Of a stretch of DNA of 64,000 nt, positions 52,554 to 62,309 are shown piece by piece. The position numbers and the translations under genes are program-made. A model generated the notes under the pieces. The model was not told the DNA's origin and searched no databases. It saw only the letters and a list, made by a program, of their open reading frames with translations. The DNA is from UBA7887 sp964408735 (lineage in GTDB: Bacteria; Pseudomonadota; Alphaproteobacteria; UBA7887). Where the stretch lies: contig CAYPAX010000009.1 of NCBI GenBank assembly GCA_964408735.1, positions 1 to 64,000 of the forward strand, given 5' to 3'. Numbering within the stretch: position 1 is the first letter of the stretch; each line of letters opens with the position of its first letter.

Positions 52554-55481
52554 ATGGCCGGGCCGGGAAACATATTCACGATCTCCCCCGGCGTCTCCTT
52601 TGTCGATGCCCTGGCCGAGGGCGTGCTCGCCGAACATGGCGCCACGCCTCTGGGCTTGAGCGGCGTTACCATTCTGCTGCCCACGCGGCGCGCCGTGCGC
52701 AGCCTGCGCGAGGCCTTTCTGCGCCGCAGCGCGGCGCCGATGCTGCTGCCGGCCATGCGTGCCATTGGCGATGTCGACGAAGACGAGCTGGCCCTCGGCG
52801 AGGACGATGCCGCCGGCGCCGCGGCACTCGACTGCCCGCCTGCGATCGGCGATCTCGAACGGCAATTGCTGCTGGCGCAACTGATCCGCCAATGGGAGGC
52901 GGGACGGGCCGGCGCCCGCTCCAACCAGGGCCAGGCGGTGCGCCTTGCCGGCGAGCTTGCCCGCCTGATCGACCAGGTGCAGACCGCGCGCCTCGACTTT
53001 GCCGGCCTGGAAACATTGGTCGAAGGCGACCTTGCCGAACATTGGCAGCAGACGCTGCGCTTCCTGCAGATCGTCACCGAGGCCTGGCCGAGCCTGCTCG
53101 CGAGCCGCCACGGCATCGACCCGGCCGAGCGCCGCAATCGCATGCTCGGAGCGCTGACCGCTCACTGGCAGGAGAGCCCGCCCGAGGGGCCGGTCATCGC
53201 CGCCGGCTCCACCGGCAGTGTGCCCGCCACCGCCGACCTGCTGGCCGTGGTCGCCGGCCTGCCCCGGGGCGTCGTCATCCTGCCCGGGCTCGACAGCGGC
53301 CTGGACGATGACAGCTGGGCCGCGCTCGGCGAGACCCACCCGCAGTTCGGCATGGCGCAACTGCTCGAGCGCCTGGACGTGGCACGCGAAGACGTTCTGG
53401 CCTGGGGTGGCGAGGGCGATGATGCGCGTCTGGCGCTGGCGCGGGAGGTCATGCGGCCCGAGGCCACCGCCCATGCCTGGGCCGATCTCGGCCATCTCGA
53501 TGCGGCAGCGGCAAGCGGTGGACTCAGCCGTATCGAATGCGACGATTCCCGCGCCGAGGCCGGGGTCATCGCCCTGCTCATGCGCGAAACCTTGGAAGAG
53601 CCGGGCCGCACCGCTGCCCTGGTCACGCCCGACCGCGATCTTGCCCGCCGCGTCCGTGCCGAGCTTGGCCGCTGGGACATCGCCGTGGACGATTCCGCCG
53701 GCCGGCCGCTCGCCGAGACCATGCCCGGCACTTTCCTGCGCCTGAGCCTCGACGCCCTGCAGGAGGACCTGGCACCGGTGCCCCTGCTCTCCCTGCTCAA
53801 GCACCCCTTGGCAGCCGGTGGCGAGCAACGTGCCGCCGTCCGTGCCCGGGCGCGCCAGCTCGAGCGCGCCTGCCTGCGCGGACCGCGGCCGGGCCCGGGA
53901 TTTGCCGGCTTGCGTCGCGCGCTCGGCAAGCACAAGGATCTGCGCGATTGGCTCAAACCTCTCGAAGAGGCGGCGACACCCCTGCTACGCCGGCTCCGCC
54001 GCAAGCGCCCGGTCGCCCTTGCCGACCTGGTGCGCGACCATCTCGCCTTTGCCGAATGGCTGGCAAGCGACGACACCCTGTGGCAGGGCGAGGCCGGCAG
54101 CGCGGCGGCGGCGCTTTTCGAGCAGATGCTGGCCGCGGCCGAAGGCCTGCAGCCCATTGCAGCGGCCGAATACCCGGCGCTTTTGGAAGCCTTGCTGGCC
54201 CGCGCGGTGGTGCGTCCGCGCGCGGGCGTGCATCCGCGCCTCGCCATCTGGGGACCGCTGGAGGCGCGCCTGCAACATGCCGACCGCATCATTCTCGGCG
54301 GCCTGGTCGAAGCCAGCTGGCCGGGCGAGGTCGCCGCCGATCCCTGGTTGAGCCGGCCCATGCGCCGCGCCTTCGGCCTGCCCCTGCCCGAGCGCGCCGT
54401 CGGCCTCGCCGCGCATGATTTCGCGCAGCTCTTTTGCGCGCCGGAAGTGGTGCTGACCCATGCCAAGAAGTCCGAGGGCACGCCGACGGTTCCCTCGCGC
54501 TGGCTGGTGCGCCTCGACACCGTGATCGAAGGCGCGGGCGGCGCCGAACATCTGCGCCAACCCATATGGATGCAGTGGCACTCGGCGCTCGACGCACCGG
54601 AAGGACCGCCGCGCCCCCTGCCGCCGCCGGAGCCACGGCCCCCGGTCGCAGCGCGCCCGAGGGTGCTGTCCGTGACCCGCATCGAGCGCTGGATGCGCGA
54701 TCCCTACGATATCTTCGCCCGCCATATCCTTGGCCTGCATCCCCTCGACCCCATCGATGCGGCCTTGGGGCCGGCCCAGTTCGGCCAGTACATCCATCAC
54801 GCCCTGCACGAATTCGTTAGCGAGGTAAGCGGCCCCCTGCCCACGGACGCGGCGGAGCGCTTGCTGGAGATCGGGCGGCGCGCCATGGCCGAGGCGGAGG
54901 TCTATCCCGGGCTCTGGGCCTTCCTCTGGCCGCGCTTCGAGCGCATCGCGGACTGGTTCCTGGCCCGGGAAGGCGAGCGCCGGGCCGCGGGTCTGATCAG
55001 CCATACGGAAATCAAGGGCCACCTGGAGCTTGCCGCGGTGGCGCCCTTTACCGTCAGCGCCATTGCGGATCGTATCGATATCGATACGGCCGGTGCAGCC
55101 CATATCATCGACTACAAGACCGGCGGCGTGCCGAGCGAGACGGAGGTCGTCGCGGGCTTTGCGCCGCAACTGCCCCTGGAGGCCGCGATCGCCCTTGCCG
55201 GCGGTTTTCCCGGCCTCAGCGTCGGTGGCCTCGGCCCGCTCTCCTATTGGCGCCTCGGCAGCGGAGGCGATGCCGGCGAGATCCGCAACCTCAAGAGCGA
55301 GGCGTCGGAGCTCGCGGCGGAGGCGCTGGCCGGCCTGGCCGAGCTGGTCGCCGCCTTCGACCGCGCAGACACGCCTTATGTCGCGCGGCCGACACCCGCC
55401 GCGGCGCCCCGCTATAGCGACTACGAGCATCTGGCCCGGATCGGCGAATGGTCCGCCGTCGAGCGTGAGGCCTGGCCATGA
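52554..55481 (+). CDS. addB: Double-strand break repair protein AddB
   Basis: The 975-residue protein is the second subunit of the AddAB helicase-nuclease, of the alphaproteobacterial type. The N-terminal part is a degenerate helicase (VTILLPTRRAVRSLREAF). The C-terminal RecB-type nuclease domain carries HIIDYKTGGVPSETE, with the catalytic Asp and Lys. It begins two bases after murU and overlaps addA by four bases. It processes broken DNA ends for recombination. I did not find the four-cysteine iron-sulphur set of Bacillus AddB. Confidence 0.92.
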   Translation: MAGPGNIFTISPGVSFVDALAEGVLAEHGATPLGLSGVTILLPTRRAVRSLREAFLRRSAAPMLLPAMRAIGDVDEDELALGEDDAAGAAALDCPPAIGDLERQLLLAQLIRQWEAGRAGARSNQGQAVRLAGELARLIDQVQTARLDFAGLETLVEGDLAEHWQQTLRFLQIVTEAWPSLLASRHGIDPAERRNRMLGALTAHWQESPPEGPVIAAGSTGSVPATADLLAVVAGLPRGVVILPGLDSGLDDDSWAALGETHPQFGMAQLLERLDVAREDVLAWGGEGDDARLALAREVMRPEATAHAWADLGHLDAAAASGGLSRIECDDSRAEAGVIALLMRETLEEPGRTAALVTPDRDLARRVRAELGRWDIAVDDSAGRPLAETMPGTFLRLSLDALQEDLAPVPLLSLLKHPLAAGGEQRAAVRARARQLERACLRGPRPGPGFAGLRRALGKHKDLRDWLKPLEEAATPLLRRLRRKRPVALADLVRDHLAFAEWLASDDTLWQGEAGSAAAALFEQMLAAAEGLQPIAAAEYPALLEALLARAVVRPRAGVHPRLAIWGPLEARLQHADRIILGGLVEASWPGEVAADPWLSRPMRRAFGLPLPERAVGLAAHDFAQLFCAPEVVLTHAKKSEGTPTVPSRWLVRLDTVIEGAGGAEHLRQPIWMQWHSALDAPEGPPRPLPPPEPRPPVAARPRVLSVTRIERWMRDPYDIFARHILGLHPLDPIDAALGPAQFGQYIHHALHEFVSEVSGPLPTDAAERLLEIGRRAMAEAEVYPGLWAFLWPRFERIADWFLAREGERRAAGLISHTEIKGHLELAAVAPFTVSAIADRIDIDTAGAAHIIDYKTGGVPSETEVVAGFAPQLPLEAAIALAGGFPGLSVGGLGPLSYWRLGSGGDAGEIRNLKSEASELAAEALAGLAELVAAFDRADTPYVARPTPAAAPRYSDYEHLARIGEWSAVEREAWP

Positions 55482-58400
55482 GCGAAAGCATCGCCCGCGC
55501 CGACGCCGCCCAGCGCACCGCCTCCGATCCCGCCGCCTCGGTCTGGGTGGCGGCCTCGGCCGGCACCGGCAAGACCAAGGTGCTCACCGACCGCGTGCTG
55601 CGCCTGATGCTCGGCGGCGAGGAGCCAGCGACACCGCCCAACCGCATCCTCTGCCTCACCTTCACCAAGGCGGCGGCGGCCGAGATGGCCAACCGGCTCG
55701 CCCTCAGGCTGGGCCGCTGGGCGACCATGTCGGCGGCCGATCTCGAAGCGGAACTCGCTGAGTTGACCGGCAACGACCCATCGCCGGAGGCGATCGAGCG
55801 TGCCCGGCGCCTGCTTGCCGCGGTGCTGGAGACGCCCGGCGGCATGCGCATCCAGACCATCCATGCCTTCTGCCAGGCGCTGCTGGCGCGCTTTCCGCTC
55901 GAAGCCGGCGTGCCGCCGCATTTCGAGGTGGTCGACGAGCGCTCGGCGGAAGAGCTGCTCGGCACCGCGCGCGAGGAGTTGATCGCGCGCATCGATCCGG
56001 ACGGCGGCGATGCCATGGCCCGGGCGCTCGACGTGATCACCCGCAACGTGCACGAGACGCGCCTTGCCGACCTGCTGGCAGAGCTGACCCGCGAACGTGG
56101 CCGCCTGGCGCGCCTGCGCCTCGCCCAGGGCGGTCTCGGCGGCCTGCTGGCGAGCCTGCGCCAGCGCCTCGGCCTGGAACTCGGCGAAACAACGGAGAGC
56201 CTGCTCGCCGAAGCCTGTACCGATGATGCCTTCGATCGCGAGGCCTTGCGCGCCGCCGCTTTGGCTCTCGGCGAAGGATCGGCCACGGATGCCGAGCGCG
56301 GCACGATCATCGCCGACTGGCTGGCACTCGCCGACGCCGAGGCGCGATACGAGCAATTGTCCGACTACCGGTCCGCCTTCTTCACCAAGAGCGGAAACCT
56401 GAGAGCGAAGCTTCTCACCAAGAAAGTGGACGCTGCTGCCGAAGAGCCGTTGATCGCGGAGGCGACACGCTTGCTGGCGCTAGATGCGCGCATGCGCAGC
56501 GCCACCGTCGCCGAGACGACGAAAGCCATCCTGACTTTCGCCGGCGCCCTGCTCGAAGCCTATGACGGGCACAAGAGGGCGCATAACTGGCTGGATTACG
56601 ACGACCTGGTTCTGCGCACGCGGGCGCTTCTGGCGGCAGGCTCCGGCCGCGCCGCCTGGGTGCTCTACAAGCTCGACGGCGGGCTCGACCATATCCTGGT
56701 CGACGAGGCCCAGGACACCAATCCGGACCAGTGGGCCGTGGTCGAGGCGCTGGCGGAAGAGTTCTTCGCCGGTGCCGGCGCCCGCGAGGTGCCACGCACC
56801 ATCTTCGGCGTCGGCGACGCCAAGCAGTCGATCTACGGCTTCCAGCGCGCCGATCCACGGATATTCGCCGGCGTTCGAGAGGATTTCCGCGCCCGCGTCC
56901 AAGGGGCGGAGCGCGATTGGCAGCAAGTGCCCCTCGATGTCTCCTTCCGCTCGACCACCGCCGTTCTCCAGGCCGTCGACGACGTTTTCGCCGACGAAGC
57001 GGCGCGCGACGGCCTGCTGTTCGGCGAAAGCGACATCGCGCACGAATCCGCGCGCCTCGGCCAGGCGGGCCTGGTCGAGCTTTGGGCGCCGGTCGAAGCC
57101 GAGGCCGAAGATGCGCCGGTGCCCTGGAAGCCGCCGGTCGAGCGTGGTGAGGCGGAAAGCCCGCAAGGCCGCTTCGCCGATATCCTGGCCCGACGCATCG
57201 CCGAGATGTGCGGCGGCGGCGAGCGGCTCGAGTCCTACGGCCGTGCCGTCGAGCCGGGCGACATCATGGTGCTGGTGCGCCGGCGCAACGCCTTCATGGA
57301 CGAACTGGTGCGCCGGCTCAAGGAGCGCGACGTGCCCGTCGCCGGCATCGACCGGCTGGTGCTGACCGACCACATCGCGGTGATGGACCTGCTCTCCCTC
57401 GGCCGCTTCCTGCTGCTGCCCGATGACGACCTCAGCCTGGCCGAGACCCTGAAAAGCCCCATGTTCGGCCTCGACGACGACGATCTGTTCTCGCTCGCCT
57501 ATGGCCGCGGCGAGCGCAGCCTGTGGCGGGTGCTGCAAGGGCGCCGGAACCTCAAGGCAAGCTGGGGCGTGGCGGTGCACACCTTGTCGGGCCTGTTGGC
57601 CAAGGCCGACCAGGTGACGCCCTATGAGCTTTTTGCCGAAGCCCTGAGCCGCAACAACGGCCGCCGGGCCATTCTCGCCCGCCTCGGGCCTGAGGCCATG
57701 GACCCGCTCGACGAGCTGCTGGCCCAGGCCTTGGCCTACGAGCGCGCGCACTTGCCGAGCCTGCAGGGCTTTCTGCATTGGCTCGATGCCGGCGACGTGG
57801 TGGTCAAGCGCGACCTCGATGTCGGCGGCGGCGGGGCGGTCAGGGTGATGACCGTGCACGGCGCCAAGGGCCTGGAAGCGCCCATCGTCTTCCTGCCCGA
57901 CAGCCTGCAAGTGCCCGGCCACCCGCCCATGCTGGCCTGGGATCCCGAGGACGAGGGCGTGCTGTGGCCGCCCTCGGCAGCGCAGCGGGACGAGCTCTCT
58001 CAGGCCTGGATCGACGAAGCCAAGCGCCGCGACATGGAGGAATATCGCCGCCTGCTCTATGTCGCCATGACCCGCGCCGCCGACCGCCTCTATGTCTGCG
58101 GCTGGCGCGGCCGGCGCAAGGCGCCAGACGACTGCTGGTATCACCTGGTACGCGCCGGTCTCGAAGAGCTGGGCGAAGCCATCGGCGATGGCGAGCCTGG
58201 GACGCCGATCCTGCGCCATCAGGTCAACCAGGCAGAAAAACCCGATAAGGTCTCGCGCCCGAGCGACGAGCCGCTGGCCACGCAAGCGCCGGACTGGACA
58301 CGCTATCCGCCACCGCCCGAGCCGAAACCGCCGGTGCCCCTGGTGCCGTCGGCGATGCTGGCGGAGGAGCCGCCCGCCCGCTCGCCGCTTTCGCCGGAGG

Positions 58401-58909
58401 CCGGTGCCGCGGCGGAGCGCGGCCGCCTGATCCACCGCCTGCTGCAAAGCCTGCCCGACCTGGCGCCGGCGGAGCGGGCCGAGGCCTGCCGGCGCTTTCT
58501 CGCCCGGCCCGGCCTCGCCCTGGCCGCAGATGCCCGCGAGGAGATCGCCACAGCCGCACTTGCCGTCATGGAGAGCCCTGATTTTGCAGCGGTCTTTGCG
58601 CCCGGAAGCCGGGCCGAGGTACCCATTGCCGGTGCCCTGCCGGATCGCGGCGCGATTCTGTCGGGCCAGATCGACCGGCTGGCCGTAACGGGCGATTCGG
58701 TGCTCGCCGTCGATTACAAGACCGGCCGCGGCGCGCCGGACCGACCGGACAGCGTGCCCGTCCCCTATTTGCGCCAAATGGCGGCCTACCGGGCCGGATT
58801 GCGGCTGATATACCCCACCCACCAGGTGCGCTGCGCCCTCTTGTGGACCGAGCAACCGGCCTTGATGGCGCTGCCCGACGCATTGCTCGATACGCACGCG
58901 CCCGCTTGA
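55478..58909 (+). CDS. addA: Double-strand break repair helicase-nuclease AddA
   Basis: The 1143-residue protein is a UvrD-type helicase with Walker A AASAGTGKTK at 25-34, TIHAFCQALL, the Walker B region LVDEAQDTNPDQW, VMTVHGAKGLE and YVAMTRAADRLYVCG. A RecB nuclease domain at the C-terminus has VDYKTGRG and YLRQMAAYRAG. With AddB it unwinds and trims DNA ends to load RecA. The ATG overlaps the addB stop, and trxA follows after 57 bases. Confidence 0.95.
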   Translation: MSESIARADAAQRTASDPAASVWVAASAGTGKTKVLTDRVLRLMLGGEEPATPPNRILCLTFTKAAAAEMANRLALRLGRWATMSAADLEAELAELTGNDPSPEAIERARRLLAAVLETPGGMRIQTIHAFCQALLARFPLEAGVPPHFEVVDERSAEELLGTAREELIARIDPDGGDAMARALDVITRNVHETRLADLLAELTRERGRLARLRLAQGGLGGLLASLRQRLGLELGETTESLLAEACTDDAFDREALRAAALALGEGSATDAERGTIIADWLALADAEARYEQLSDYRSAFFTKSGNLRAKLLTKKVDAAAEEPLIAEATRLLALDARMRSATVAETTKAILTFAGALLEAYDGHKRAHNWLDYDDLVLRTRALLAAGSGRAAWVLYKLDGGLDHILVDEAQDTNPDQWAVVEALAEEFFAGAGAREVPRTIFGVGDAKQSIYGFQRADPRIFAGVREDFRARVQGAERDWQQVPLDVSFRSTTAVLQAVDDVFADEAARDGLLFGESDIAHESARLGQAGLVELWAPVEAEAEDAPVPWKPPVERGEAESPQGRFADILARRIAEMCGGGERLESYGRAVEPGDIMVLVRRRNAFMDELVRRLKERDVPVAGIDRLVLTDHIAVMDLLSLGRFLLLPDDDLSLAETLKSPMFGLDDDDLFSLAYGRGERSLWRVLQGRRNLKASWGVAVHTLSGLLAKADQVTPYELFAEALSRNNGRRAILARLGPEAMDPLDELLAQALAYERAHLPSLQGFLHWLDAGDVVVKRDLDVGGGGAVRVMTVHGAKGLEAPIVFLPDSLQVPGHPPMLAWDPEDEGVLWPPSAAQRDELSQAWIDEAKRRDMEEYRRLLYVAMTRAADRLYVCGWRGRRKAPDDCWYHLVRAGLEELGEAIGDGEPGTPILRHQVNQAEKPDKVSRPSDEPLATQAPDWTRYPPPPEPKPPVPLVPSAMLAEEPPARSPLSPEAGAAAERGRLIHRLLQSLPDLAPAERAEACRRFLARPGLALAADAREEIATAALAVMESPDFAAVFAPGSRAEVPIAGALPDRGAILSGQIDRLAVTGDSVLAVDYKTGRGAPDRPDSVPVPYLRQMAAYRAGLRLIYPTHQVRCALLWTEQPALMALPDALLDTHAPA

Positions 58910-58966
58910 CGTGCCGCCGGGCGGTACCTACATTTTCGCTTCGACAGCTGGGTTCAGGAGCATTTT

Positions 58967-59287
58967 ATGGCAACCACGATCGTCTCGGACGCCACCTTCG
59001 AGCAGGACGTACTCAACTCAGAAACCCCCGTTATCGTGGATTTCTGGGCGGAATGGTGCGGCCCGTGCAAGCAGATCGCGCCTCTGCTGAAGGAGATATC
59101 GGACGAGTACGGCGAGAAGTTGACCATCGCCAAGCTCAATATCGACGAGAATCCCCAGACCCCGACCAAGTACCGGGTTCAGGGCATTCCCACCCTGCTG
59201 ATCTTCAAGGGCGGCGAAGTGGCGGCCATGAAGGTCGGCTCCATGCCCAAGAGCACTCTGGACGCCTGGGTCGAATCCAACATCTAA
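58967..59287 (+). CDS. trxA: Thioredoxin
   Basis: The 106-residue protein has the thioredoxin fold with the redox site WCGPC (Cys31 and Cys34), DFWAEW before it and the cis-proline in GIPTLLIF. It reduces protein disulfides in the cytoplasm and supplies electrons to reductases. CAGGAG precedes the ATG. The last bases overlap the convergent folC gene by four. Confidence 0.96.
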   Translation: MATTIVSDATFEQDVLNSETPVIVDFWAEWCGPCKQIAPLLKEISDEYGEKLTIAKLNIDENPQTPTKYRVQGIPTLLIFKGGEVAAMKVGSMPKSTLDAWVESNI

Positions 59288-60513
59288 TCCGGCGGCGTGC
59301 CGTTCTCGGCTAAGGCGTACCCCACCAGATAGAGCGAGCCGCAGACCAGTATCCGCGCGTTGGCCGGGCATGAAGCAAGGGCAGCCGCTAGGCTGTCCGC
59401 CGCCTCGCAGCCCGGAATCTCGTTCGGGCTGAGGCTCGCGGATTGTCCCGGAATGGCCAGAGCCACCGCGTGGTCGGCAAGGCCTGCCAGCGACCCGAGG
59501 AACGCCTCGGGCGATTTGCTGTCGAGCATGCCGACGACAAGGGCCAGCGGCCGGTCCCGCCAAGACTCCTTCACGTGCGCGGCAAGCGCCGCGGCGGCAT
59601 CGGCATTGTGCCCACCATCGAGCCATAGCTCGCAGCCGGGCGGCAATTGCTCGACCAAGGCGCCCGATTCGAGCCGCTGCAGACGTCCCGGCCACTTGGC
59701 AGCGTCAAGGACGGGCTCGGCTATGCCCAGCAATTCGAGACAGGCGAGCGCCTGGCCAGCATTGGCGATCTGGTGCGGACCCGCCAATGGCGGCAGCGGC
59801 AGGCGCAACTCTCCTTCGCCGCTGCGAAAGGTCATGCCGTCGGCATCACTCTCGACCGACCAGTCACGCCCTTGCAAGAGCAATGGAGCATCCCGCTTTG
59901 CGATGGCATCCCAGGCCTCCGGCTGTTGCTGCGCGACCACGCAGGGCACGCCCGGGCGCGTGATCGCCGCCTTCTCCGCCGCGATCCCGGCCAGGCTGTC
60001 GCCAAGAAATTGCTGATGGTCGAGGCCGATCGGCGTGATCGCCGTGAGCCGCGGGGTCGCAAGGACGTTGGTGGCATCGAGGCGCCCGCCGAGCCCGGTC
60101 TCGAGCAGCAGCACATCGGCCGGGCTGCGGGCGAAGGCGAGCATCGCCGCCGCCGTGGTGATCTCGAAAAAGGTGATCGGCGCGCCGGCGTTCGCCAGCT
60201 CGCATTCGTCGAGCAGAGCGGCGAGCGCGTCGTCGTCGATCAGCTGCCCGGCGAGGCGGATGCGCTCGGCAAAGGCGACCAGATGGGGGGAGGTGTAGAC
60301 ATGGACGCGCCTGCCCTCGGCCTCCAGCCCGGCGCGCAGAAAGGCGATCAGCGAGCCCTTGCCGTTGGTGCCGGCGACATGGACCGTCGGCGGCAGCTTG
60401 CGCTCAGGGCTTCCGAGCGCCGCCAGGAGCCGCTCGATGCGGCCGAGAGAGAGATCGATTCGCTTCGGGTGAAGGCTCAGCAGGCGATCGAGGATCGCGT
60501 CACTTTTCGGCAA
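59284..60513 (-). CDS. folC: Bifunctional folylpolyglutamate / dihydrofolate synthase
   Basis: The 409-residue ligase adds glutamate to folates, and may also join dihydropteroate to glutamate. It has the P-loop VAGTNGKGS (residues 46-54), the HVYTSPHL segment, ETGLGGRLDATN and DGGHNADA. No ATG is available near the expected N-terminus. TTG 60513 gives PKSDAILDRLLSLHPK, which fits the family, and overlaps the accD stop by 14 bases, suggesting coupling. Longer frames upstream lie over accD. Confidence 0.92.
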   Translation of the reverse strand: MPKSDAILDRLLSLHPKRIDLSLGRIERLLAALGSPERKLPPTVHVAGTNGKGSLIAFLRAGLEAEGRRVHVYTSPHLVAFAERIRLAGQLIDDDALAALLDECELANAGAPITFFEITTAAAMLAFARSPADVLLLETGLGGRLDATNVLATPRLTAITPIGLDHQQFLGDSLAGIAAEKAAITRPGVPCVVAQQQPEAWDAIAKRDAPLLLQGRDWSVESDADGMTFRSGEGELRLPLPPLAGPHQIANAGQALACLELLGIAEPVLDAAKWPGRLQRLESGALVEQLPPGCELWLDGGHNADAAAALAAHVKESWRDRPLALVVGMLDSKSPEAFLGSLAGLADHAVALAIPGQSASLSPNEIPGCEAADSLAAALASCPANARILVCGSLYLVGYALAENGTPPD

Positions 60514-61477
60514 GGGGGGCGTCGTCTTCGTCGGGCTCGGGCGGTAGTATCTCGACTTCGGGCACGCTTTCGCCAAGCTCCGGAATGGCGACGCTGCGCT
60601 CCACCAGATCGACCACATCGGCACCGGGCAACGGCGCCATGAGCAGGGAGGTCAGGCGAATCAGGTTGTCGCGGATCTCGGGCCGGGGCACCACCGCGTC
60701 GACCATGCCGTGCTCGAGCAGATATTCCGACTTCTGGAAGCCCTCGGGCAGGCTTTGGTGCAGGGTGCTTTCGATCACCCGCGGCCCGGCAAAGCCGATC
60801 AGCGCGCCGGGCTCGGCCAGGGTGATATCCGCCAGCATGGCAAACGAGGCCGTGACGCCGCCCGTGGTCGGGTTGGTTAGCACGACAATATAAGGCTGGC
60901 CCGCCTCGCGCACCTCGTTGACGGCGATGGTGGTGCGCGGCATCTGCATCAAGGACAGAATGCCCTCCTGCATGCGCGCGCCGCCGGACGACGGGAACAC
61001 GATCAAAGGCGCACGCTGCAGAATGGCGAGCTTGGCCGCCGCCACCAGGCCTTCGCCGACGGCCATGCCCATGGAGCCACCCATGAAACCGAAATTGAAA
61101 GACGCTGCCACCATCTGACGCCCGCCGACCGCGCCGTGCACGACGCTGATGGCGTCCTGGTGTCCGCTCTTGGTCTGGGCATCCTTGAGCCGGTCCGCAT
61201 AGCGCTTGGTATCGCGGAAACGCAAGGGATCGACCAGCACTTCCGGCAGGTCGATGGCGGTATAGGCGGCATCGTCGAACAGGGCCGCAAAACGCCCCTC
61301 GCTGCCGATCGCCATGTGGTGCTCGCAATGGGGACAGACGAAGAGCTGCGATTCGAGGTCGCGGTGGAAGATCATCTGTTCGCAGGACGGGCACTTGTCC
61401 CACAAATTGTCGGGCACGTTGCGCCGCGTCACCAGCGCCCGGATCTTCGGCCTGACGTAATTGTTGAGCCAGCTCAT
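60500..61477 (-). CDS. accD: Acetyl-CoA carboxylase carboxyltransferase subunit beta
   Basis: The 325-residue subunit forms malonyl-CoA with AccA in the first step of fatty acid synthesis. The N-terminal zinc ribbon has Cys29, 32, 48 and 51; the carboxyltransferase core shows FPSSGGARMQEG and NPTTGGVTASFAML. It lies between trpA and folC in the usual alphaproteobacterial order. The C-terminal tail (about 290-325) is acidic. Confidence 0.96.
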   Translation of the reverse strand: MSWLNNYVRPKIRALVTRRNVPDNLWDKCPSCEQMIFHRDLESQLFVCPHCEHHMAIGSEGRFAALFDDAAYTAIDLPEVLVDPLRFRDTKRYADRLKDAQTKSGHQDAISVVHGAVGGRQMVAASFNFGFMGGSMGMAVGEGLVAAAKLAILQRAPLIVFPSSGGARMQEGILSLMQMPRTTIAVNEVREAGQPYIVVLTNPTTGGVTASFAMLADITLAEPGALIGFAGPRVIESTLHQSLPEGFQKSEYLLEHGMVDAVVPRPEIRDNLIRLTSLLMAPLPGADVVDLVERSVAIPELGESVPEVEILPPEPDEDDAPLAEK

Positions 61478-61496
61478 GCTTCGCTCCGTCTCAGGG

Positions 61497-62309
61497 TCAC
61501 GCTCGAGCGCCTCTCACGCCGGCCGCCAGGTCCTCGACCAGCTCTATCACCGAGGCCACCGCGTCGCCGCCATCGCGCTCGGCAACGGCAATGCGATCGA
61601 CGAAGGCCGATCCCACCACGGCCGCATCGGCATGGCGCGCCACCGCCGCCGCCTGTTCCGGCGTCTTGATGCCGAAGCCGACGGCCACCGGCAGTTCCGT
61701 ATGACTTTTCAGCCGTGCCACCGCCACCGCCACGGCATCGTGATCCGCAGCCCCGGCGCCGGTGATGCCGGTGATCGAGACATAATACAGGAAGCCGCTG
61801 GTATTGCGCAGCACCGCAGGCAGGCGCTCATCGTCGGTGGTCGGCGTCGCCAAGCGAATGAAGGATACGCCCTTGGCCAGCGCCGGCAGGCAAAGCTCCT
61901 CGTCTTCCTCCGGCGGCAGATCGACGATGATCAGGCCATCGACCCCGGCACCGAGCGCATCGTCGAGAAACCGGTCCACGCCATAGACGTAGATGGGATT
62001 GTAGTAGCCCATGAGGATGATCGGCGTGTCGTCGTCGGCGGTGCGGAATTCGCGCACCATCGCAAGCGTCTTGGCGAGGGTCTGGCCCGCCGCCAGCGCC
62101 CGCTGCCCAGCCAGCTGGATGGCCGGGCCGTCGGCCATGGGATCGGTAAACGGCATGCCGAGCTCGATGACGTCGGCCCCCGCTCCCGGCAGCCGCTTGA
62201 CCAGCTCGAGCGCGCGCTCGGCATCCGGATCTCCCGACATGACGAAAGCCACGAGGCCGGCGCGACCCTCTGCCGCCAGGGCTGCGAAGCGCTCCTCGAT
62301 GCGGCTCAC
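61497..62309 (-). CDS. trpA: Tryptophan synthase alpha chain
   Basis: The 270-residue subunit splits indole-3-glycerol phosphate. Catalytic Glu49 and Asp60 are at the same numbers as in E. coli (IELGMPFTDPMADGP). The start is GTG 62309, overlapping the trpB stop (GTGA), a clear case of coupling; the longer frame upstream lies over trpB. The gene is followed after 19 bases by accD. Confidence 0.96.
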   Translation of the reverse strand: MSRIEERFAALAAEGRAGLVAFVMSGDPDAERALELVKRLPGAGADVIELGMPFTDPMADGPAIQLAGQRALAAGQTLAKTLAMVREFRTADDDTPIILMGYYNPIYVYGVDRFLDDALGAGVDGLIIVDLPPEEDEELCLPALAKGVSFIRLATPTTDDERLPAVLRNTSGFLYYVSITGITGAGAADHDAVAVAVARLKSHTELPVAVGFGIKTPEQAAAVARHADAAVVGSAFVDRIAVAERDGGDAVASVIELVEDLAAGVRGARA

